The position numbers and the translations under genes were made by a program. 64,000 bases of DNA, taken from assembly GCF_002979535.1 (NCBI RefSeq), contig NZ_PCPB01000011.1:1-64000 (forward strand), read 5' to 3'. Under the pieces are notes generated by a model, which was not told the DNA's origin, did no database searches, and worked only from the letters and a program-made list of their open reading frames with translations. Shown here piece after piece: positions 38,213 through 49,988 of the stretch (within the stretch, counting starts at the first letter, position 1; every line of letters begins with the position of its first letter). The DNA comes from Brevundimonas sp. MYb52 (lineage in GTDB: Bacteria > Pseudomonadota > Alphaproteobacteria > Caulobacterales > Caulobacteraceae).

Positions 38213-40795
38213 CTATTCGGCCGCGACGCGATCCGCGTATTCGGGGATCTGGTCGAAGTTCATGTAGCGGTAGACCTCGTCGCGGTCGGCGTCGATGACG
38301 CCCATCTCGGCCATGTATTCGGCCACGGTGGGGATGCGGCCCATCTTGGAGGCGACGGCGGCCAGTTCGGCCGAGGCCAGATAGACGTTCGAGCCCTTGC
38401 CCAGACGGTTGGGGAAGTTGCGGGTCGAGGTCGAGACCACGGTCGCGCCCTCCTTCACCTGGGCCTGGTTGCCCATGCACAGCGAGCAGCCCGGCATCTC
38501 CATACGGGCGCCGGCGCCGCCGAGGGTCGAATAGTGGCCCTCCTTGGTCAGTTCCGAGGCGTCCATCTTGGTCGGCGGGGCCACCCACAGACGGGTCGGG
38601 ATGTCCTTCTTGCCCTTCAGCAGCAGCGAGGCGGCGCGGAAGTGGCCGATGTTGGTCATGCACGAACCGATGAAGACCTCGTCGATCGGGGTCTCCTGCA
38701 CCGCCGACAGCAGGCGCGCGTCATCGGGGTCGTTGGGGGCGCACAGGATGGGCTCCTTGACGTCCGCCAGGTCGATCTCGATGACGTGGGCGTATTCGGC
38801 GTCGGCGTCGGCCTCCAGCAGGTTCGGCGCGGCCAGCCAGGCCTCCATGGCGTCGATGCGGCGCTGCAGGGTGCGGGCGTCGGCGTAACCGTCGGCGATC
38901 ATGTTCTTCATGAGCACGATGTTCGAGGTCATGTACTCGATGATCGGCGCCTTGTTCAGCTTGACGGTGCAACCCGCCGCCGAACGCTCGGCCGAGGCGT
39001 CGGTCAGTTCGAACGCCTGTTCCACCTTCAGGTCCGGCAGGCCCTCGATCTCGAGGATGCGGCCCGAGAACTCGTTCACCTTGCCCGCCTTGGCCACCGT
39101 CAGCAGGCCCTGCTGGATGGCGTAGTAGGGGATGGCGTGAACCAGGTCGCGCAGGGTGATGCCGGGCTGCATCTCACCCTTGAAGCGGACCAGGATCGAC
39201 TCCGGCATGTCCAGCGGCATGACGCCGGTGGCGGCGCCGAAGGCCACCAGGCCCGAACCGGCCGGGAAGGAGATGCCGATGGGGAAGCGGGTGTGGCTGT
39301 CGCCGCCGGTGCCGACGGTGTCGGGCAGCAGCAGACGGTTCAGCCAGGAGTGGATCACGCCGTCGCCGGGACGCAGGGCCACGCCGCCGCGGTTGGAGAT
39401 GAACTGCGGCAGTTCGCGGTGCGTCTTGACGTCGACCGGCTTGGGATAGGCGGCGGTGTGGCAGAAGGACTGCATCACCATGTCGGCCGAGAAGCCGAGG
39501 CAGGCCAGGTCCTTCAGCTCGTCGCGCGTCATCGGGCCGGTCGTGTCCTGCGAGCCGACCGTGGCCATGCGCGGTTCGCAATAGGTGCCCGGACGGATGC
39601 CCTGGCCTTCCGGCAGACCGCAGGCGCGGCCGACCATCTTCTGGGCGACGGTGAAGCCCTTGCCGCTGTCCTCGGGGGTCACAGGCAGGCGGAACTCGGC
39701 CGAGGCGGCCAGGCCCAGAGCCTCGCGGGCGCGGGCGGTCAGCGAACGGCCGATGATCAGATTGATGCGGCCGCCGGCCTGCACCTCATCCAGCAGGACC
39801 TGCGATTTCAGCTCGAAGGTCGAGACGACAGCGCCGTCCTTCTCGATCTTGCCCGCATAGGGATAGATGTCGATGACGTCGCCCATGTTCAGGCTGGTCA
39901 CGTCGACCTCGATCGGCAGGGCGCCCGAGTCTTCCTGGGTGTTGAAGAAGATCGGGGCGATCTTGCCGCCCAGGGTCACGCCGCCGAAACGCTTGTTCGG
40001 CACAAAGGGGATGTCCTGGCCGGTAGCCCAGATGACGCTGTTGGTCGCCGACTTGCGCGACGAGCCGGTGCCGACCACGTCGCCGACATAGGCGACCAGA
40101 TGGCCCTTGGCCTTCAGGTCTTCGATGAAGGACATCGGGCCGCGCACGCCGTCCTGTTCCGGCGTGATGCCCGGACGCGCGTTCTTCAGCATGGCCAGGT
40201 AGTGCAACGGAATGTCGGGACGCGACCAGGCGTCGGGCGCCGGGGACAGGTCGTCGGTATTGGTCTCGCCGGTGACCTTGAAGACGGTGACGGTGATCTT
40301 GTCGGCGACCTTGTCGCGCGACGTGAACCACTCGGCCTCGGCCCAGGACTTCAGCACGGCCTGAGCGTTGGCGTTGCCGCCCTTGGCCAGTTCGGCGACG
40401 TCATGGAAGAAGTCGAACATCAGCAGGGTCCTCTTCAGACCCTCGGCGGCGACGGCGCCGACCACGGCATCAGTCAGCAGGTCGATCAGCGGCTTGACGT
40501 TATAGCCGCCGACCATGGTGCCCAGCAGCTCGGTGGCGCGTTCGCGCGACAACGACGGCACGGCGAAGTCGCCGTGGGCCACGGCGGACAGGAAGGAGGC
40601 CTTGACCTTGGCCGCGTCATCCACGCCGGGCGGCACGCGATGGGTCAGCAGGTCCAGCAGTTCCTGCTCGGATTCACCGGCGGGCGGCGCCTTGATCAGC
40701 TCGATCAGGTCGGCGGTCTGCTCGGCCGACAGCGGCAGCGGCGGAATGCCCAGGGCCGCGCGTTCGGCGACGTGAAGACGATAGGTTTCGAGCAT
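38213..40795 (-). CDS. acnB: Bifunctional aconitate hydratase 2/2-methylisocitrate dehydratase
   Basis: AcnB (860 residues) has the family-specific domain order: an N-terminal HEAT-like domain (about 1-155), a swivel domain, then the catalytic domains. Diagnostic segments are [35 protein letters not shown] and [30 protein letters not shown]. The [4Fe-4S] ligands are in [17 protein letters not shown] and [13 protein letters not shown]. It handles citrate/isocitrate and also 2-methylisocitrate in propionate metabolism. The start at 40795 ([22 protein letters not shown]) matches E. coli AcnB. The two aconitase genes converge with only the FAD gene between them. Confidence 0.98.
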   Translation of the reverse strand: MLETYRLHVAERAALGIPPLPLSAEQTADLIELIKAPPAGESEQELLDLLTHRVPPGVDDAAKVKASFLSAVAHGDFAVPSLSRERATELLGTMVGGYNVKPLIDLLTDAVVGAVAAEGLKRTLLMFDFFHDVAELAKGGNANAQAVLKSWAEAEWFTSRDKVADKITVTVFKVTGETNTDDLSPAPDAWSRPDIPLHYLAMLKNARPGITPEQDGVRGPMSFIEDLKAKGHLVAYVGDVVGTGSSRKSATNSVIWATGQDIPFVPNKRFGGVTLGGKIAPIFFNTQEDSGALPIEVDVTSLNMGDVIDIYPYAGKIEKDGAVVSTFELKSQVLLDEVQAGGRINLIIGRSLTARAREALGLAASAEFRLPVTPEDSGKGFTVAQKMVGRACGLPEGQGIRPGTYCEPRMATVGSQDTTGPMTRDELKDLACLGFSADMVMQSFCHTAAYPKPVDVKTHRELPQFISNRGGVALRPGDGVIHSWLNRLLLPDTVGTGGDSHTRFPIGISFPAGSGLVAFGAATGVMPLDMPESILVRFKGEMQPGITLRDLVHAIPYYAIQQGLLTVAKAGKVNEFSGRILEIEGLPDLKVEQAFELTDASAERSAAGCTVKLNKAPIIEYMTSNIVLMKNMIADGYADARTLQRRIDAMEAWLAAPNLLEADADAEYAHVIEIDLADVKEPILCAPNDPDDARLLSAVQETPIDEVFIGSCMTNIGHFRAASLLLKGKKDIPTRLWVAPPTKMDASELTKEGHYSTLGGAGARMEMPGCSLCMGNQAQVKEGATVVSTSTRNFPNRLGKGSNVYLASAELAAVASKMGRIPTVAEYMAEMGVIDADRDEVYRYMNFDQIPEYADRVAAE

Positions 40796-40932
40796 GAGCG
40801 GCCTTCCTTGGTCCAGTCGCGGCATGACCGACCTGTCGGCCCGCCAAAACCGCGCGTGGCCTTTCCCACATAAGGGTCAGGGTCGCAAGGGAAGGGGACC
40901 GCTTCGGCCTTCGACCTCCGTCGTAGGGGGAG

Positions 40933-41820
40933 TTAGTCCAGCTTGAGAGCCTCGGCCAGCAGGCGGGCTTCGGCGGCGCGGCTGGAGCCGGCGCGCCAGG
41001 CGACGACGATCTCGCGGCGGGGGGCGTCGGCGGAGATGGGGCGGACGACGACGCCGGGGTTGTCGGCCAGGCCCGCCTGGACCGCCATCTGCGGCAGGAA
41101 GCTGACCCCCAGGCCCGAGGACACCATCTGCACCAGAGTATGTAGCGAGGTGGCGGCGAAGACGTCCTCGCCGCGCGGGGCCTCGATGTTGACGGCGGCC
41201 AGGGCCTGATCGCGCAGACAGTGGCCGTCCTCCAGCAGGATCAGGTCGTCGGCCTTCAGCATCCCCTCGGGGATGGGTCCGGCGCCCGCCAGCGGGTGGC
41301 CGACCGGGGCGGCGGCCAGGATTTCGTCGTCGCCGATACGGGCGTGGTCGATGCCGGGCGCGTCGTAGGGCAGGGCGATGACAGCGGCGTCCAACTGGCC
41401 CGCCTTCAGCCCGGCGATCAGGCGCGGGGTCAGGTCCTCGCGGATAAACAGACGTAGGGCCGGGTATCGGTCGCGCAGACCGGGCAGGGCGCGGGGCAGC
41501 AGGAAGGGGGCGACGGTGGGGATGATGCCCAGACGGAAGCGGCCCGACAGGGGCTTGCCCGCGTTGCGCGCCGCCTCGACCAGGTCCTCGGTGCGGGCCA
41601 GGACGTCCTCGGCGCGTTTGACCGCCTCGGCGCCGACGGCCGTCAGTTGCACCGCGCCGCGCGTGCGCTCGACCACCGGCGCGCCGAGAATCTTCTCCAG
41701 CTCCTGCACCCCGGCCGACAGGGCCGGCTGGCTGACGTGGGCCGCCTCGGCCGCGCGGCTGAAGGAGGCGTGCTCGGCCAGGAGCTTGAGATAGTGGAGC
41801 TGTCGCAGGGTGGGGAGCAT
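40933..41820 (-). CDS. oxyR: LysR-type hydrogen-peroxide regulator OxyR
   Basis: This 295-residue regulator has an N-terminal winged helix (MLPTLRQLHYLKLLAEHASFSRAAEAAHVSQPALSAGVQELE) and a substrate-type sensing domain. The peroxidatic cysteine is in LLEDGHCLRDQAL (C201, equivalent to E. coli C199). The resolving-cysteine position (E. coli C208) is V210, and no other cysteine exists in the protein. The start at 41820 matches the usual OxyR N-terminus (MLPTLRQL). A start at 41871 would add 17 residues read through an OxyR-like operator. It is 113 bp downstream of katG on the same strand and probably has its own promoter. Confidence 0.93.
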   Translation of the reverse strand: MLPTLRQLHYLKLLAEHASFSRAAEAAHVSQPALSAGVQELEKILGAPVVERTRGAVQLTAVGAEAVKRAEDVLARTEDLVEAARNAGKPLSGRFRLGIIPTVAPFLLPRALPGLRDRYPALRLFIREDLTPRLIAGLKAGQLDAAVIALPYDAPGIDHARIGDDEILAAAPVGHPLAGAGPIPEGMLKADDLILLEDGHCLRDQALAAVNIEAPRGEDVFAATSLHTLVQMVSSGLGVSFLPQMAVQAGLADNPGVVVRPISADAPRREIVVAWRAGSSRAAEARLLAEALKLD

Positions 41821-41829
41821 CCGCCCCAC

Positions 41830-41844
41830 ATAGGCGCGCCCTAT
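41830..41844. promoter_or_regulatory. OxyR-type ATAG-N7-CTAT half-operator before oxyR
   Basis: The palindrome ATAG-GCGCGCC-CTAT matches exactly one half of the classical OxyR operator (ATAG-N7-CTAT-N7-ATAG-N7-CTAT). It sits 10 bp upstream of the preferred oxyR start, where binding would repress oxyR itself. The second half at the expected spacing is poor. Confidence 0.55.
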
Positions 41845-41933
41845 GGTGTTTTCAAAGACAATCGAAGTCATTGATGAAGCAAGGCGCCGCGAACCGACTG
41901 GCCCGCGGCGCCCGCTCTCCCGTTTCTTGGGCC

Positions 41934-44420
<2,487 letters not shown>

Positions 44421-44975
44421 ATGCTGGGCGTCGGTCAAAAACTGCCTGAATTCAAGATCACTGGCGTGAAGCCGGGCTTCAACGACCACGAAGAAAACGG
44501 CGTCTCGGCCTTTGAGACGCTGACGCAGGACAGCTTTGACGGCAAGTGGAAGGTCATCTTCTTCTATCCGAAGGACTTCACCTTCGTCTGCCCGACCGAA
44601 ATCGCCGCCTTCGCCAAGCTGGGCAAGGACTTCGAGGATCGCGACACCATCGTCCTCGGCGGTTCGACCGATAACGAATTCGTCAAGCTGGCCTGGCGCC
44701 GCGACCACGCCGACCTGAACAAGCTGCCGATCTGGCAGTTCGCTGACGCCGGCGGCAAGCTGGCCCGCGATCTGGGCATCCTGGACGAAGAAAACGGCGT
44801 CGCCCTGCGCGCCACCTTCGTCGTGGACCCGCACAACGTCGTGCAGCACGTCTATGTCACCAACCTGAACGTCGGCCGTTCGCCGGAAGACACGCTTCGC
44901 GTGGTCGATGCTCTGCAGACCGACGAACTGTGCGCCTGCAACCGCCCGGTCGGCGGCGAGACCCTGGCCGCCTAA
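44421..44975 (+). CDS. ahpC: Alkyl hydroperoxide reductase AhpC (peroxiredoxin)
   Basis: AhpC (184 residues) is a 2-Cys peroxiredoxin reducing hydroperoxides and peroxynitrite. The peroxidatic cysteine is C57 in FTFVCPTEIAAF. The C-terminal LQTDELCACNRP holds C171 and C173, the three-cysteine pattern of mycobacterial AhpC, which is reduced by AhpD rather than AhpF. The start MLGVGQKLPEFKITG at 44421 fits the family; the upstream codons lie in the AT-rich promoter region. It is divergent from katG and followed by a terminator, then by ahpD. Confidence 0.96.
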   Translation: MLGVGQKLPEFKITGVKPGFNDHEENGVSAFETLTQDSFDGKWKVIFFYPKDFTFVCPTEIAAFAKLGKDFEDRDTIVLGGSTDNEFVKLAWRRDHADLNKLPIWQFADAGGKLARDLGILDEENGVALRATFVVDPHNVVQHVYVTNLNVGRSPEDTLRVVDALQTDELCACNRPVGGETLAA

Positions 44976-45037
44976 GTACTGGCCAAGGATAGGCCCGGAC
45001 CGCGTTCGTAATGGTTCGGGTCGCCCCTCTTTGAAGA

Positions 45038-45069
45038 GGCGGCGGCGGGCGACTGTCGCCGCCTTTTTT
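45038..45069 (+). terminator. Intrinsic terminator after ahpC
   Basis: GGCGGCG and CGCCGCC form the stem, followed directly by TTTTTT. The position 62 nt past the ahpC stop implies that ahpD has its own promoter or depends on read-through. A small hairpin CCTCTT-TG-AAGAGG precedes it. Confidence 0.88.
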
Positions 45070-45179
45070 CTTTTTTGGGCGCTATCGTCCTTCGGACAGC
45101 TTGAGCGCGTTCTGAATACGCTGTCTCAATGCCCCCTGGCGCCACCGGCCGGCAGTCGGCCCTTATCGGAGATTTCCCC

Positions 45180-45713
45180 ATGTCCCTCGACGCCCTGCGC
45201 GACCTCATCCCGGCCTACGGCAAGGACATCTCGCTGAACCTGTCGTCGCTCGCCAATGAGACGGTGCTGAACGACCAGCAGAAGTGGGGCTGCTTCCTGG
45301 CCTCGGCCCACGCCATCGGCGTCGCTCCGGCGGTCAGGCTGATCGAGGCCCAGGCCGCGACGGTGCTGTCGCCCGAGGCGATGAACGCCGCCAAGGCCGC
45401 CGCCGCCATCATGGGCATGAACAACATCTACTATCGCTCGCTGCACCTGATGAAGAACAACGAGTACACGACCCTGCCGGCCAAGCTTCGGATGAACGTC
45501 ATCGCCAATCCGGGCGTCGACAAGCTGGACTTCGAACTGTGGTCCACCGCCGTCTCGGCCATCAACGGCTGCGGCGCCTGCATCGACGCCCACGAGGGCG
45601 AACTGCGCAAGCACGCTGTGCCGAACGTGCAGATCCAGGCCGCGCTGCGCATCGGCGCCGTGGTCCACGCCGCCAGCCGCATCCTGGCTTCGGAAGCCGC
45701 CCTGGCCGAATAG
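45180..45713 (+). CDS. ahpD: Alkylhydroperoxidase AhpD
   Basis: AhpD (177 residues) reduces oxidised AhpC, receiving electrons from lipoylated dihydrolipoamide succinyltransferase and lipoamide dehydrogenase in Mycobacterium tuberculosis. The carboxymuconolactone-decarboxylase-like fold carries the proton-relay and redox set E119, C131, C134 and H138 in FELWSTAVSAINGCGACIDAHEGEL, one residue offset from the mycobacterial E118-C130-C133-H137. The start at 45180 (MSLDALRDLIPAYGKDISLNLSSL) matches family N-termini. It is 204 bp after ahpC, beyond a terminator. No ahpF is present, consistent with the AhpD route. Confidence 0.96.
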   Translation: MSLDALRDLIPAYGKDISLNLSSLANETVLNDQQKWGCFLASAHAIGVAPAVRLIEAQAATVLSPEAMNAAKAAAAIMGMNNIYYRSLHLMKNNEYTTLPAKLRMNVIANPGVDKLDFELWSTAVSAINGCGACIDAHEGELRKHAVPNVQIQAALRIGAVVHAASRILASEAALAE

Positions 45714-45749
45714 TCAGGCGACCGGACTTCCTCGGCCCCAGACAACAAT

Positions 45750-45775
45750 AAGGCGCGGAGCAATCCGCGCCTTTT
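45750..45775. terminator. Bidirectional terminator between ahpD and XRE gene
   Basis: AAGGCGCGGA and TCCGCGCCTT form a perfect 10-bp stem with loop GCAA, with A-rich and T-rich flanks (ACAATAA / TTCAATT). It separates the convergent genes. Confidence 0.9.
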
Positions 45776-45797
45776 CAATTCCAGCTCGGACCCGGCC

Positions 45798-46217
45798 TCA
45801 GTCCTTGTCGGCCGCGCTCTCGGCGCCCGTCATTTCGCGCATCATGTCCAGCACCAGCTTCTGCTGACGCACCGACAGCTGAGGCGCCAGACGACCGATC
45901 TCGATGCTCTGACGCGTCGCGGGAAAATCGTTCACGAAGGGCTCGGCCTCGCCTTCGGCCATGCCCGGCGCCGCCGTTGTCAATCCTTCGAAGAAGTAGG
46001 CGATGTCGACCTTGAAGAAGCGGGCGATGTCCCAGAGCTTGGACGCGGACACGCGGTTCGTGCCCTTCTCGTACTTCTGAATCTGCTGGAAGGTCAGACC
46101 CAGGGCGCGCCCCAGATCGCTTTGGTTGTAGCCCAGGGCGATCCGTTTTTCGCAGACTCGCCGACCCACGTGCCGGTCCACCGGATGGGGACCGTCCTCA
46201 GCAGAGCCTCTGACCAT
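45798..46217 (-). CDS. XRE-family regulator (QQIQKYEKG type)
   Basis: This 139-residue protein has an N-terminal HTH domain (about 13-75): VGRRVCEKRIALGYNQSDLGRALGLTFQQIQKYEKGTNRVSASKLWDIARFF. A C-terminal helical tail (LSVRQQKLVLDMMREM) follows. The FQQ-x-QKYEKG-x-NRVSAS motif defines a regulator family very common in alphaproteobacteria. It resembles the regulator at 53110-53478, so the two are paralogues. The start is at 46217; a GAGAAGG sequence lies only 2 nt upstream, so the exact start is uncertain. It stands alone, convergent with ahpD. Target genes are unknown. Confidence 0.9.
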   Translation of the reverse strand: MVRGSAEDGPHPVDRHVGRRVCEKRIALGYNQSDLGRALGLTFQQIQKYEKGTNRVSASKLWDIARFFKVDIAYFFEGLTTAAPGMAEGEAEPFVNDFPATRQSIEIGRLAPQLSVRQQKLVLDMMREMTGAESAADKD

Positions 46218-46340
46218 TGCCTTCTCGCCTAAAATTACGCCCGAAATCGATTACTCACTTGTCTCGAAATGCGACGGATAGCCTGCGCTGTCACGACAAT
46301 TCGCGCGACGCGGGTTTAGCGCCGCCTCGACGGCGTCGCC

Positions 46341-46811
46341 TCACTCCGGGTCTTCGTTCTTCAAGGCCCGAATAACCGCCAGGGCTGTGCGCTGACGCTC
46401 CGGCGATAGCGCTCGCACGGCCGCGCCGATCCTCTGCACCAGCGCCCCGCCACTTTCGTTCGGCGCAGGGTCTGCTGGCCCGCTCGCATCATCGTGCAGA
46501 CTGAAAGGACGTTGCGGCTCAGGAAGGGGGACGAAGGCTGCAGAAGGCCGGACCGCCACGAACGGCTGATCCCTGAACACCGCCGCCACCTCTATATTCA
46601 ACGCCTCGCAGAACTGCCACAGGCGCGCGGCCGGCAAACGGTTCGCGCCGCTTTCATGGCGTCCCCACTGGTTCGTGGAAATGTCGAGCATCCGCGCCAT
46701 GTCGGCCTGGGTCAGGCCGTGGTTCTCGCGAATGGCGCGCACGCGCACGCCCAGGGGCACGTCGATATGCTGCGTGCGCTTGCGATCCTCGTCATCCTCG
46801 GCCTTGGTCAT
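46341..46811 (-). CDS. XRE-family regulator translationally coupled to lnt
   Basis: The 156-residue protein has an acidic leader (TKAEDDEDRKRTQHID) and an HTH (about 20-80): VRAIRENHGLTQADMARMLDISTNQWGRHESGANRLPAARLWQFCEAL. A disordered middle and a short C-terminal helix (LSPERQRTALAVIRALKNE) follow. The ATG at 46811 overlaps the lnt TGA as ATGA, so it is translated with lnt. XRE genes at this place after lnt are common in Caulobacterales clusters as I recall. Regulated targets cannot be inferred. Confidence 0.9.
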   Translation of the reverse strand: MTKAEDDEDRKRTQHIDVPLGVRVRAIRENHGLTQADMARMLDISTNQWGRHESGANRLPAARLWQFCEALNIEVAAVFRDQPFVAVRPSAAFVPLPEPQRPFSLHDDASGPADPAPNESGGALVQRIGAAVRALSPERQRTALAVIRALKNEDPE

Positions 46812-48394
46812 GCCCGCCCCTTGCGGCGGCTCCACGACAGGCCGCCCGCCAGCATGAGGGCCAGCAGAACAGCGAACAGACCGTCGCCCCAGCGACCGTA
46901 GAAGGTCGGCGCCGCCGGTTCCGGCAGGCGCACGTCGATGACGCCGGCATGACCCGGATCCAGCCGCTTGCCGTCCACCACCCGGCCCCAGGGGTCGATC
47001 ATGGCCGAGACCCCGGTCGGAGTGGCCCGCGCGATCGGCAGGCCGGTTTCAATGGCGCGATAGCTGGCCAGGTTCAGGTGCTGACGCGGGCCTGAGGTGG
47101 CGCCGAACCAGGCGTCGTTGGAGACATTGACGATCCAGGCCGGACGCGCATCGCCGCTGGCCGGGGTGAAGCCCGGATAGAGGCTTTCATAGCAGATCAG
47201 CGGCTGGACCCTGGGCGCATTGGCCAGGCTGATCGGCGCGGGGGCAGGCCCGGCGCTGAAGTCGGCGGGGACGTGCACCAGGCTGCGCACCCCGATCTGG
47301 CTCATCAGCCGCCCCAGCGGCAGGTATTCGCCGAAGGGCACCAGACGATGCTTGTCGTAGATGGCGCCGATCCGCAGCCCCGCCGCGCCCTCGTCGTTCA
47401 AGGCGAACAGGCTGTTGTAATAGCGCGCGCCGCCCTCGGCGCTCGGATCAGCCTCGCCGCGGCTGATGCCCATCAGCAGGGTCTGGCCGGTCTGCAGGGC
47501 GCCGGCGATGGCCTGGGCGTCAGGCGAGTTGAACACGTCATTGGCGGTGGCGGGCAGGGCGCCCTCGGGCCAGACCACCACGTCAGGAACCGCCGCGCCT
47601 TTCTGAGCCGTCAGCGCCACATAGCGATCGACGATGGCCTGATAGGCCTCAGGCGACCACTTGGATTCTTGCGGAATGTCGGCCTGGACCAGACGCACCA
47701 GGGTCGGGCCGTCGACTCGCTCGGCCGACGACAGGCGCAGGGCTCCAAAGGCGAACAGGCCGGCCAGAGCCGCGACGCCCAGGCCCGCGGCGAACAGGCG
47801 CGGACGGCGTGGCCCGCCTGCGACCAAGGGGCCGAGCGCGGAGACCGCCGCCAGCGTCACCAGCCCCAGGCCATAGACGCCCGCGACCGAGGCGAACTGC
47901 GACATGGCCGACCCCGCCTGCCAGGCGGCCCCGGTCGGATTCCAGGGAAAGCCCGTCAGGACATGGCCGCGCAGCCATTCCAGCAGGGCGAACAGGGCGG
48001 CGAACAGCAGGACGCGGCGCACGCCCTGCGGGGCGAACCGGCGATAAAGCGCCGTCGCCGTCCCGAAGAACAAGCCCAGCCCCATGGGCAGCAGACTGGC
48101 GGCGAAGGGCGCCATCCAGGCCTGGTCCTTGTTGACCAGGAAGGCCTCGGCCACCCACCAGCAGCCGATGAAGAAATAGGCGAAGCCGGCCAGCCAGCCG
48201 ACCCAGAAGCCGCCCTTCACGTTACGCGACCGCTCGGCCAGCAGCATCAGCAGGGGATAGCCCAACAGCCCCGGCAGGACCCCGAACGGCGGATGGGCCA
48301 AAGCGGCGCCGGCGCCGGCCAGCAGGGCCAGGGCGATGCGGCCCCAGCGGTTCGTCAGCACGCCCCCCCAAAGGGCTGACAAGCGGTCGTTCAT
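46808..48394 (-). CDS. lnt: Apolipoprotein N-acyltransferase
   Basis: Lnt adds the third acyl chain to outer-membrane lipoproteins. The 528-residue protein has an N-terminal group of membrane helices (about 15-235) and a periplasmic nitrilase-like domain. Its catalytic residues are glutamate in VVWPEGALP, lysine in AIYDKHRLVPFGEYLP and cysteine in LICYESLYPG. A final membrane helix lies near the C-terminus (GLFAVLLALMLAGG). It overlaps ybeY by 4 bp at its start and the XRE gene by 4 bp at its end. The hlyC/corC-type gene that often lies between ybeY and lnt is absent here. Confidence 0.97.
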   Translation of the reverse strand: MNDRLSALWGGVLTNRWGRIALALLAGAGAALAHPPFGVLPGLLGYPLLMLLAERSRNVKGGFWVGWLAGFAYFFIGCWWVAEAFLVNKDQAWMAPFAASLLPMGLGLFFGTATALYRRFAPQGVRRVLLFAALFALLEWLRGHVLTGFPWNPTGAAWQAGSAMSQFASVAGVYGLGLVTLAAVSALGPLVAGGPRRPRLFAAGLGVAALAGLFAFGALRLSSAERVDGPTLVRLVQADIPQESKWSPEAYQAIVDRYVALTAQKGAAVPDVVVWPEGALPATANDVFNSPDAQAIAGALQTGQTLLMGISRGEADPSAEGGARYYNSLFALNDEGAAGLRIGAIYDKHRLVPFGEYLPLGRLMSQIGVRSLVHVPADFSAGPAPAPISLANAPRVQPLICYESLYPGFTPASGDARPAWIVNVSNDAWFGATSGPRQHLNLASYRAIETGLPIARATPTGVSAMIDPWGRVVDGKRLDPGHAGVIDVRLPEPAAPTFYGRWGDGLFAVLLALMLAGGLSWSRRKGRA

Positions 48395-48846
48395 GCATTG
48401 GCCTCGTGTTCGACGGCATAGGGGTCGGCGACGCCGAGCGCGGCCAGGATCTCTCGCTCCTCGGCCTCCATCTCCTCGGCCTCGGCCTCGTCCTCATGGT
48501 CGCGGCCCAGCAGATGCAGCACCCCATGGACGACCAGATGGCTCAGATGATCGGACAGGGTCTTGCCCTGGGCCTCGGCCTCGGCCGCGCAATAGGCGTA
48601 GCCCAGAACCACGTCGCCCAGATGGGGGAAGGCGCTCTCGGCCGCAGGGAAGGACAGGACATTGGTCGGCCGGTCCTTGTCGCGGAACCGCTTGTTCAGG
48701 TCCTGAACCTCCGCGTCGTCGGTCAGCAGGACGACCAGGTCGCCCTCAAGCGTGCCCAGCGCCGCCGTCGCCGCGCGCAGGACCACGGCTTCGGCGTCCG
48801 GCATGGCGGTGCTCCAGGCCACGTCCTCGACTTCGATCTCGATCAT
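48391..48846 (-). CDS. ybeY: Endoribonuclease YbeY
   Basis: YbeY is a single-strand-specific, zinc-dependent RNase needed for 16S rRNA 3'-end maturation and ribosome quality control. The 151-residue protein has LLTDDAEVQDLNKRFRDKDRPTNVLSFP and the metal motif HLVVHGVLHLLGRDHEDEAEAEEME (HGxLHLxGxDH), both diagnostic. The start at 48846 abuts the phoH stop with no gap, and the stop overlaps lnt by 4 bp, so this is a tightly coupled operon gene. Confidence 0.97.
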   Translation of the reverse strand: MIEIEVEDVAWSTAMPDAEAVVLRAATAALGTLEGDLVVLLTDDAEVQDLNKRFRDKDRPTNVLSFPAAESAFPHLGDVVLGYAYCAAEAEAQGKTLSDHLSHLVVHGVLHLLGRDHEDEAEAEEMEAEEREILAALGVADPYAVEHEANA

Positions 48847-49839
48847 TCAGTCTTCGTCCTCGAGGTCCGCTGTCGGGCGGTTGCGCGCAGAATCGGCGTC
48901 ATAGGCGCGCACGATGCGCTCGACCATGGCGTGGCGCACCACGTCCTCGGCCTTGAAGGCCTGAACCCCGACCCCTTTCACGTCCTTCAGGATGCGCAGG
49001 GCGTGGCTGAGGCCGGAATCGCGCGGGTTCAACAGGTCGATCTGCGATGGGTCGCCGGTGACGACCATACGCGCGCCCTCGCCCAGACGGGTCAGGACCA
49101 TCTTCATCTGCAGGCGCGAGGTGTTCTGCGCCTCATCGACGATGATGAAGGCGTGGCTGAGGGTGCGGCCGCGCATGAAGGCGATGGGGGCGGCTTCGAT
49201 CTCACCCTTTTCGCGGCGGCGGCGCACGTCCTCGACGCCGAGAATGTCGTTCAGCGCCTCCCAGATCGGGGCCAGATAGGGGTCGACCTTCTCGTTCAGA
49301 TCGCCTGGCAGGAAGCCCAGCTTCTCGCCCGCCTCCACCGCCGGACGGGTGATGACCAGACGGTCCACCTGGCCGCGCCGCAGCAGGCTGGCGCCATAGG
49401 CCGCCGCCAGGAAGGTCTTGCCCGTGCCCGCCGGGCCGACGCCGAAGGTCAGCTCGCAGCGGCTGAGCAGGTCCAGATACTGGGCCTGGGCTGCCGTCTT
49501 GGGCGCGATGGCCCCGCGCCGCCCGACCGGCAGGCTGATGGCGTCGGGCACGACCCGGCCCTGATCCGGTCGCGGCTGCGATACGGCGGCGCCCAGGGCC
49601 ATGCGCACGTCGGCTTCGGTGATCTCGGCCCCGGCGTCGGCGCGCTTGGCCAGGGTCTCGACCACGCGCTTGGCCTGAGCCCGGTCCCGCGCAGAGCCGT
49701 TGATCGACACGCCGCCGCCGGGCGCCTCGACCAGCACCTTGAAGGCGTCCTCGATCAGGGCGACGTGGCGGCTGTTGGGACCGATCACGGCTCGCAGGGC
49801 CTGATCGCTCAGGGACAGGAACTCGGACTCTCGCGCCAT
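48847..49839 (-). CDS. ybeZ: PhoH-like ATPase (YbeZ)
   Basis: This 330-residue protein has a KH-like N-terminal part (ALIEDAFKVLVEAPGGGVSINGSARDRAQAKRVVETL) and a P-loop PhoH domain. Walker A is FGVGPAGTGKTFLAAAYG and Walker B is HAFIIVDEAQNTSRLQMKMVLTRLG; MVVTGDPSQIDL follows. In enterobacteria YbeZ partners with YbeY in rRNA handling, matching the adjacent ybeY. The ATG at 49839 is preceded by GGAGCC. Two hairpin repeats occupy the space between this gene and miaB upstream. Confidence 0.95.
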   Translation of the reverse strand: MARESEFLSLSDQALRAVIGPNSRHVALIEDAFKVLVEAPGGGVSINGSARDRAQAKRVVETLAKRADAGAEITEADVRMALGAAVSQPRPDQGRVVPDAISLPVGRRGAIAPKTAAQAQYLDLLSRCELTFGVGPAGTGKTFLAAAYGASLLRRGQVDRLVITRPAVEAGEKLGFLPGDLNEKVDPYLAPIWEALNDILGVEDVRRRREKGEIEAAPIAFMRGRTLSHAFIIVDEAQNTSRLQMKMVLTRLGEGARMVVTGDPSQIDLLNPRDSGLSHALRILKDVKGVGVQAFKAEDVVRHAMVERIVRAYDADSARNRPTADLEDED

Positions 49840-49860
49840 TAAGGCTCCATCTTTGTTGCT

Positions 49861-49943
49861 CTAGCGCCCCGCTCGCGGAGCGGGGCTGCCTGAGAGCGTT
49901 TTAGGGTCCCTATCGCCTCGCTCGCGGAGCGAAGCTGCTTGAG
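49861..49943. repeat. Two REP-like hairpin elements between miaB and phoH
   Basis: The first copy (49861-49897) has stem CCCCGCT-CGCGG-AGCGGGG; the second (49911-49943) has TCGCT-CGCGG-AGCGA. Both are flanked by CTAGCGC/TATCGC on the left and CTGC(C/T)TGAG on the right, giving GCTCAAG-like ends when read on the minus strand. The stem sequences differ but complementarity is kept. Confidence 0.75.
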
Positions 49944-49988
49944 GGACACCGTATTATAGTTCGCGGTCTCGTCGTGGGACCAGCGGAC

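Noticed and set aside
45004-45017. Alphaproteobacterial LexA box GTTC-N7-GTTC
   Set aside because: The spacing is 6, and it lies just after the ahpC stop, not at a promoter.
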